From positions 52,126,635 through 52,190,634 of the forward strand of contig CM036619.1 of the NCBI GenBank assembly GCA_020746105.1: a stretch of DNA of 64,000 nt, in the 5' to 3' direction. The first letter of the stretch is position 1. Each line of letters begins with the position of its first letter. The stretch comes from Trogon surrucura (Eukaryota; Chordata; Aves; Trogoniformes; Trogonidae). This document shows, in pieces, positions 56,482 through 64,000 of the stretch. The position numbers and the translations under genes are program-made. The notes beneath the pieces are model-generated. The model saw only the letters and a list, made by a program, of their open reading frames with translations. It did no database searches and was not told where the DNA came from.

Positions 56482-57060
56482 TAGCAGATGGGGAGAAAAC
56501 CTCTTCCTCTTTTTCAACGGAGAAAATCGACTACCACATCCTTATGGACAAGGGCTGGCAATCTCCCACTGCCTGGAGCTACTAACCTCTCTATAGGCTG
56601 GCCATTAGTAAGCCCTCAAGTGCCTCTGAACATCAACCTACATATGGATGCCACTAACTCGCAAGCAAGTCTTCTCAACACATCTGCAGAGGCCTCAGTC
56701 ATCTTTTAGACTGGGCTAGCATGGCTGTTACCAATAAAAATCTAATCATACCTCAACATGGCAACAGCCCACACACGTTCGTCTATCACCAGGTGCCATG
56801 GCTACAACACAACACACCGCAGCGAAGCAAAGGCACAGCCGCCGTGCTTTTATCGGTGTTGTACGCACCTCCCTTCACGAGGCAACAGCATGCTCCGGGA
56901 GCGGGGTGGCGTTGGCACACGCAATTCTTCACAGGTCTTCCCGTAACAGGGCCTCTCTTCCTTCTGGTTTGCCAAGGTTTCCCTCTCAATAGTGAAGCAG
57001 AGAAGTGGCTGCAACCCTTCAATACCTCTCGACACTCCTCCAAAGGATGGCGATAGCAGC
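56482..57060. other. Multi-frame open region with CpG-dense patch at 56776-56943
   Basis: By hand count 14 CpG fall in about 170 bases within 56776-56943. Three plus-strand frames and one minus-strand frame are open across much of the region (longest 111 codons, 56721-57056). None resembles a known protein. It may be a short CpG-bearing regulatory element or exon. Confidence 0.25.
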
Positions 57061-59860
57061 CTAAGACCCCTCTGTGAAGACAACTGCCAATGTCGAGAAC
57101 TGCAGTGAGGTGTAGTTTCTGTCCGGTTCAAATTCAAGTTTTGATACTGTAAGTGGAATGACTAGTACCAGGCATGGCTGAAATAAGAGCTGTGTGAACA
57201 TGACTGAATATATCGCGTGATCCAAAGAACAGAAGGAAAAAGTCAGTTACTCAGCACTGAGAATCCCTTCCCATTTGGCTAGCTAAAAACAGAGCAAGGT
57301 TCTCTTAGTATTATTAACATTGAAGCTATTTTTTTCTATACTGGATTATCACCAGATTTTGAGCCTTACACTAATCTCTCATAAACTTTCTGGATTTAAA
57401 TGAGGAAATTGAAATCAATATATATTTAAAGCCAGATGAACTTTTGGATGGCAACCACATTCTGGCAATTTAGCAGAATTTGTATAAGCACATATGTCTG
57501 GAGTGGGACCTCGGCACAGAAACTGGAAACCCTTACAAAAGTATCTTTCGCTGCCTTACTTCAGATTCTCCTTTCACATCATGCTAAAATTGCTCACTGA
57601 GTGAATGAGGATTCCTGAACTCAGCAAATGGCCGGAATCAAGACACTTTCTAACTCCAAAAATACCAAAAGGCAAATCAGTTATGGATTTAGAATTCCCA
57701 CAGTTGACTGCTTTAAGCAAAATCAAAGGCTGAGAACTACTTCTGGTTTGTTTAGTTTTAAGGCAAGCAGATGGAAGAGAGAGAAGAAACAACATACACA
57801 CAAAAAAAATCATAAAATCATAGCAAATCTTAAAGTTTTATTAGAGATATCCAAATTAGAAGATGGAGTTGTCCAAACAGGTTTCCTTTAGAAAAGCCAG
57901 CAGGTAGATGTCATTGTTGTGTACAGCCTTCAGCAAAAGTAGAGTTTTTGTCTGCACAACACGTTAGTAAAGCAGACGCAATCTTCTGGAGCCCACAGAT
58001 GTTCTGCAGTGGTAATAAAGAATGGAACACAGAAAGTACGGTGATGGGTTCATGAAGCACTAAGGTGTGAGACCTAAGGTCACACTGGGCTCCATTGTGC
58101 TGTATTCCAGGGATCCTATAGGCTCAAAATAACAATTCTGCTTCAAAAAGTACTGTGCTACTGGATGACCAGAGTACTTCATGGTCAATGCTAAATGGAC
58201 ACCAGTGCGCCAGGTAAAATAGCTTCATCCCAGGCAAATATTCTAGAGTACCGTGACTACTGTTTAAAGGCAAACAGATAGAGTGAATTGATAAGGCAGA
58301 GGTCAACAACTGCTTCTGATATAAAACATTCCACAAAAAGCAGAACAGATCATGCTACAGTCACTTTTATTGCAGAGATCAGTAGGCTAAAACAGCTATT
58401 CATAAGTATTAGATACACAACTGCCTCATGCTTAGGCCAGCCAGCATAGAGCTAAAATGGAAGCATATAACAAATTAGTGTTAATAAGTAAACAATCATT
58501 AGAAGTGTTAACAAGTGGTGGTAGAGAGGCTCTGTTTTTCATTTTATTACTGATCTCTAGTAAGTGTTACTATCCTCATAGAACAATATTTTATTATGAA
58601 ATGCACATGCACGGTATTAAAGCCTTTGATAGTCCAAAGCTTGCCAGTAGCAGCAAAACTGTAAACAAAGTGAAAGAATCATTTCTGAAATGCCAACAGC
58701 CATTAGCATTCACAAAGTTTATAGAATGCAGAGAAGGCCAATATGCTGCAGCATAAATAACAGGAATTTACTATGACCCGGGGATCTAAGGAATCAATTG
58801 AATATTTAGTTTCTTCCCATTTTTCAAAAGAGCCTAAACATCCATGCTTGATCTCAATTGATTTGTGCCTGCACTAGGGTCTTGAGTCTATTTAGATATT
58901 TTCAGTTCTTTTTAGTCAATAGATTACTTTGACATTTCCCTCTTTTACAATACAGCAAACAGCTGCAACTAATAATTTTTGATTATGGTTTTGTGTATCT
59001 GTTTTGTTTTACAACAGATTTTATTTAAACAACAAAAACGCAACCAAGCAACTTCTGCTCGCTGCAGAAATGAGATTTTTCTGAAGATTGGCAGAACTGG
59101 ACATGGTATCAGATACAATCAGGACAACGTGTTTATTTTAAACTACGGCTGGGAAAAGGCCACGGGTTGAAAGAAAACCACAACTTTGAAACAAAAGAGT
59201 TTAAGAACAAGACAAAGGAAGGCTTGATCTTTGCCTGCTATCTATTACTCGTCATCACAGACACATAACCTGAAAGTTATTGATGTATTTTACTGATTAC
59301 CTATTTATCGCAATCAGTTCTTCAGTTTTGACTTACAACCAGAGCAGCAAGTCAATGAGCAGCGAGCCAATGTTCCTGTGTTGCAAACACGCAGTCTCCA
59401 TCTATCAGGAAAAACAGCAATGGGAGCTTAATCTACAACACCCCATATCATAACTGAGCAGCACCGAGCCCCTCCTGAGCTGCCTTCAACAGTGACACAA
59501 CCCGGCAGATAAAGCGCACACAAGTCACTTTACTGCCATGCGTAAGCTAAACCTAGGAAAGTTTACTGAATTATTAAATGACTATGATAATACAAGATAT
59601 TAAATACAGATAAGGTTGTGTGAACCCAGCTATTATTTCTTTTTTTAATTCTTTCCTGTGGAAATACTAGAAACACTACAGCAAGCATGATGCCTTCCTA
59701 CATGTACCTCTCTCTCCAGATGATAGCTAAAAACCAGTGAAGAAAGAAGGGGGGGGAAAAAAAGCACATAATACAGCAAAGTCCTACTGGGGAATAGGGT
59801 TTTAATGAACACACAAAGCAACTAGGTGACATCTTTATCAGCCCTCATAAACCTTGATTG
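57061..59860. other. AT-rich non-coding stretch, nothing recognised
   Basis: Open frames are at most 99 codons. Several AATAAA words occur without any gene to attach them to. No repeat family was recognised. The words ACTGGGCTCCATTGTGC near 58085 faintly resemble the complement of the ancient tail motif but are too short to call. Confidence 0.5.
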
Positions 59861-60345
59861 AATACACAGTGATAAGGCCTGTTTAAACTGTCATCCTCAC
59901 GATAACATAGGCAGAGACAGCGCGGGCCTTAGCAACGACCTGTGCAAGAGGGGCCCTCCCGAAAGTGCAGGCACCGTTAGGTAATGTATAGCCTGTAAAC
60001 AGTTCAAAGCTTGCACGGCTGGTTTGTTTGTGCCATGGTGGGAGGTGGAGGGCTGGCCAAGGGGGTACACACGCGTTTTGCCGCAGCATCGACCTGAAAG
60101 GGTGTTTGCTCCAGAGCCGCTCTGTGTTTTGGGGATGGCAAGAGCTGCCTGGGCCCTTTGAGTCAGGCTGGCCTTTGGGGCACTCCGATCTGCCACCACC
60201 AAGAATTTCCCATACAGGACTGAAGGAAAGCCTGCTCTGTTTTTTTGTTGGCTGCTCCTTTTTTTTGTGTTTTGTTTTGTTTAAACCCACATCATCCATG
60301 AGGTGCACAACATTCAGCATTAAGAGGCAAGTGGGCATTTGGAGC
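59861..60345. other. CpG-bearing patch with unrecognised minus-strand open frame
   Basis: About 13 CpG occur between 59900 and 60190 (for example GCGCGGG and CACACGCGTTTTGCCG), above local background. A minus-strand frame of 151 codons covers 59883-60338. It is lysine-rich at its start from a T/A-rich tract and shows no familiar domain. Confidence 0.25.
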
Positions 60346-63300
60346 CGGCATGACTATGGAAATTGGCAGCGATGTGACTTCCATCAGAGGATCTGGCCTT
60401 GGCCATCTGGGATACTCACTTGCTAAATTATTTTTTTTTAACCACATCAGGCCGTTTTTAAGCATGTCCATGAAACATCTTGGGAACTGCACAGTTAGTA
60501 AGCGTTTAATTTATCTATTTTCTTGTATGTATTTCTAGCTTAAAAAAAACACCCCTTACACTTGAACTTTTATTCTTTCTTCCCAAAATTATTTTTCCCT
60601 CACTCCAATGCTTGCAGTGACACCCACTGGCTGTGGCTGGTTGAGTTTCAGAGAGGCATTACTGAAATGCTTCAGTGCACCGTCAAGATCACAGAAAGTC
60701 AGAAACTCGGAAAAAGAGCCACCAAAAAATTTTGTCAGCTCACTTAACACTATAACTCAGCACCTGTATTCAATGGAACCTTCTTCCATTACCAGCTTTA
60801 ATAAGTAAATAATGATCAATGGTTACTTGCTAAGTATAATAAAGTATATATTTGTATCTAATTACTAGTTAATTTCCAGTGTTTGGGAGCTACATTTTAT
60901 GTCTGTTTGGTCTTTGGCAGGACTGTGAAGTAGCACTAGAACTAGGTTTTAGTTTTTCATCTAAGCTGAGCTGGTACACCACCTTGTGCCTAGCAGTGGA
61001 GGCATGTTACCTACTCAGGTACTCATCTACGCTTCTCTGCGTACAAGACCGGTTTTCTTTAAAGTAGCCCCAAACAACATTTTTCTCATTTCACACATAG
61101 GAAAGAAGGGAAACACAGAACTAAGTGACTTTAGTGAAGACTCACAGGAAGCCCATGGAAACCAAATTAACAAATCCCAGTCTAATGGCCTCAATTAGAA
61201 GATGACTTGTTTCTTCAACTTTATTAGAGCAATTTTTCTGTAACACATATAAGTTCTTAAAGCTTTTAAAAATTATTCAAGTTCAAGGTGGAACACAAAC
61301 AAATAACTCCTGTTACAGAAAGTGTTCACCAACAGAAATGGGTAGGTTTTAATCGAACTACAACCTGTCGATTTGGAAAGAATCAGGGGAAGCTTCAGAA
61401 ATACTTGGGATAAAAAACTAGGAGGAGAACAAAAAAAAAGAGAACTACTTTTTGCCATCTCTACGGCATAAGCTAAGAGCAAATGGCTCCTGGTTGTAGG
61501 TATGCAAGGTGTGTTTGCTGACTTACTGAGATTAAAAGCATTTTAGCCAACTGTATGTCATTTCGGACATCTACAGGCACTAATGTTCTCTCTAGAGAAG
61601 GGTCAGAGGCAGGACTACTATACTGATGGAAAACACATTTATACAGGACTTCCCGCAGAGCTTAAAAAAAAAAAAGTTATCCAACGCCTTCCCAGCCAAA
61701 CTTCCTCCTGAAGTGAAAAATCCTTCCCTTTGATAAGCAAGCTGTGTCAGACCACGTTTCTGGCCCTGACAAAAGATCTGCTCTCCCTTGGCTTGCTCCA
61801 GTTTTGGCAGCTGTGCTCAGCAGAACCACGTTGCTCACCATGCTTAACAGAGCCACCACCTTATCTCTGACCCGAACAACAAAACAAAAAATGAACTACG
61901 CACAAGCAAGCAGTAACTGTGGGTAACACTACCTACCTCGGCTGTGACACAGGCAGTTCTCCTCTGGGTTAGAAATTTCATCAATAACCCAATATAATCC
62001 AATATGTCATTAAAGATTGGACTCTCCTCCCCACCCTTTTTTTTTTTGCCTGTCCAGACTCGGAGCTATCTACAGAGATCTTCAATGCTGCATACACACA
62101 GTTCCCAGCAAAATAAGTTAGGCTTGTTAGCTTCACTCCCCTCAAGATGTTCCTTCCATATCACAGGAGGAAAAAGGCGTGGGGAGAGACAGTTTCACTT
62201 GAAGGATGACGTTTAAATGCCCTTGTTTCTAATCTGTTGACGAGAAACCCAAGGATACACAGAGCTGCTTAGCAACCTTCTTCTAGAGTTTTGGGATAAG
62301 CGTACCAAGCACCACAGGGTGGTCTATGCCCAAGTTCCCTGTGGTACTACTGACCTCTCCTCAGGCTGGTTACCCGTCAAGAAAAGCCAGATATACTAAC
62401 TCATGGAGAATGCTCTTATAATGGATGCCCTGCACTCCTGCTCTCATTGCTAGCGGTCAGGGCATTTTGCCATAAAGATGCCTTAAGCAATAATTACCCT
62501 TCAAGCAAAGGTGTAACACTGCAGCTCACAAAGCATTGCTCATGTTAGAATTTGGCCATGACAGGGCAGAGCTGAACCTAGGATGTGCTAAGTCCTTACC
62601 TATCTTCCCTAGAAAAACCTGTCAGCTCTAGGCTGCCTCTATGTTCATATCCCTATAAACATTTGAGCTGGCTCAGTGGTTCAACACCTGTACCTGATAA
62701 AACAACCAGGCCTAATTTTGTAGAAAAGAATTGGCCAATTACAAGAATTCCAGGCACAGCAGATGCCTCCACCGATTTCCTGTCAAAATTACACACCACC
62801 CGAGAAAAAGTAAGGCAGCCCTACATTCGAAAATTGGAAAATGAACAGAAAGAAAAACACCAGACAAAATCAACATTAAAGTCCTTTCCTTGTCCTGGAA
62901 AGTTACAGAGGGTAACACTTCCTTTCCTATAAGCCCATAACTGCATCCTCACAACCTGTGGAAGGATGTTCTGGGGAGCAGTAGGGTGGTGGTTTGGAAC
63001 AGATGGGACAGACAGGTGATACATATTTGATTTTGCCCATTCCAGACAGCAAGTAGCAATTACGGCAGCATTTTTGGCTAAATGAAAATTGGCAAGGGAA
63101 ATGAAAACTAGGCGGAGTTCCCATCCAGAAGAGGGTGAGAGAAAAAAAACAATACAAAACAAAAACCCCTTCCCTTAGTAAATCCTCCTGACTAGCTGCC
63201 TTTTTTTTCCTCTTCTTTTCTGAAGACTATTTGACTACCTCTCAAAGTTGAGAAATTCATAAAAAAGCAAACCCATGAAATCAGCCAATGACTAACTTTT

Positions 63301-64000
63301 CCTGGAGTGCTCAACAAGAGCTTGTCAGATCTGGGTGTCACCATTTGATTCGGCGTGGTAGATAAAACTTAAAATTAAATGTCTGGTATCCCAATCTTGG
63401 TAATAAAAGATATGCTTTTCACATCTAATTAATCTCCATGCTACTTACCAATAAAGCAATGTCAGCTCAGGACAAGTAGATGCCCAGAAGGTTTGGCCCA
63501 CTCAACCCTACTTGGCTGCAACACTTAAATTTTTTAAGTGGCCTCCAACTATTGCCTGCTGCAGGGCAATCACCTCACACAGCTAATTACTGAGCAACTG
63601 ATCTGCAACAGCCTTTTTACTCTCCTGCCTGTTCGCAGACAGCCATAGCTCACAGCAAATCCAAGCCAAGATCACTAACCCCTTTACATCCTCTGTGTGT
63701 GTCATGGGAAGAGGGTTGTATTAGGCTGAACAGGAATCCGTAACTTCTGCATCAGGCACTGGCCTGTAACTCTCACATCTTCCTTCTCCACATGTGGAAT
63801 AGTTCCAGTTTAACAAAAGGACATATTACTCCAAAGAGATTGGGGGTGGAAGGACCTATCCAGGGGGGTGGGACATTCAAGATGAAGATGGCAGGGTCAC
63901 AGCAGAACTCAATGTATCCTCACAATACAAGCTCTCAGCAAAGGGAACAGAAGAATTTAAAACTCGTCAACTTCAAGAGACAACTCTGCTCTCAGTCAAA
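60346..64000. other. AT-rich non-coding stretch, nothing recognised
   Basis: Open frames are at most 115 codons and unrecognised. No CR1, SINE, RNA gene or CpG cluster was seen. Simple tracts such as T-runs near 60429 and 62038 and an A-run near 61663 are short. Confidence 0.5.

Noticed and set aside
58075-58115. Possible fourth copy of the ancient retroposon tail (minus strand)
   Set aside because: Only about 17 bases resemble the expected sequence, too short to support a call.
59883-60338. 151-codon minus-strand frame
   Set aside because: No domain is recognised and its lysine-rich start comes from a T/A-rich tract. The CpG content is kept as a regional note only.
1-64000. tRNA genes, rRNA, CRISPR arrays, bacterial operons or endogenous retroviral genes
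   Set aside because: No tRNA B-box with matching A-box, no regularly spaced repeats, no LTR pairs and no gag/pol/env-like frames were seen; the sequence is vertebrate-type.

Overview
The window looks like non-coding nuclear DNA from a bird. The main evidence is seven CR1-type retroposon copies. Several end in the ATTCTATG/ATTCTGTG repeat typical of avian CR1 3' ends. Moderate GC, low repeat density (recognised CR1 sequence is roughly 4% of the window by hand tally), few microsatellites and no Alu, L1 or B-type SINE point the same way. A crocodilian or turtle is less likely but not excluded. The species cannot be told from the sequence.

No known protein-coding gene, tRNA, rRNA or CRISPR array was recognised. 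Open reading frames are short, overlap on both strands and match no family I know. The stretch is best read as a gene desert or the inside of very long introns.

Layout: 1-7.5 kb is plain non-coding DNA with AT-rich patches. At 7.6-8.5 kb there is an exon-like open frame on the minus strand and a CpG-dense patch. A 5'-truncated CR1 lies at 10.3-10.9 kb and a short CR1 tail at 14.6 kb. A T-run/A-run junction sits at 15.65 kb and a GC-rich block at 16.6-17.7 kb. AT-rich DNA resembling conserved non-coding elements follows (18.0 and 20.1-20.4 kb). A CR1 is at 24.8 kb, a GATA-motif palindrome at 26.45 kb and a reverse CR1 at 31.0-31.5 kb. A CpG-rich then pure-AT step is at 33.1-33.45 kb and a Grainyhead-type palindrome at 35.46 kb. 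The most element-like stretch is 39.2-40.1 kb, which includes a C14 tract. Next come a CpG-rich, exon-like patch at 41.1-41.6 kb, a MIR-like SINE at 44.9-45.1 kb, CR1 pieces at 46.0 and 48.65 kb, and a very old reverse CR1/L3-like element at 51.6-52.3 kb. CpG-dense patches lie at 55.0-55.3 and 56.8-56.95 kb, with a degraded hAT-type MITE between them. The last 7 kb is AT-rich with nothing recognised.

No set of genes acts together here. The functional content, if any, is probably regulatory: short CpG-dense patches, palindromic factor sites and AT-rich homeodomain-type blocks. All of these are inferences that need cross-species alignment. No new gene system was found.
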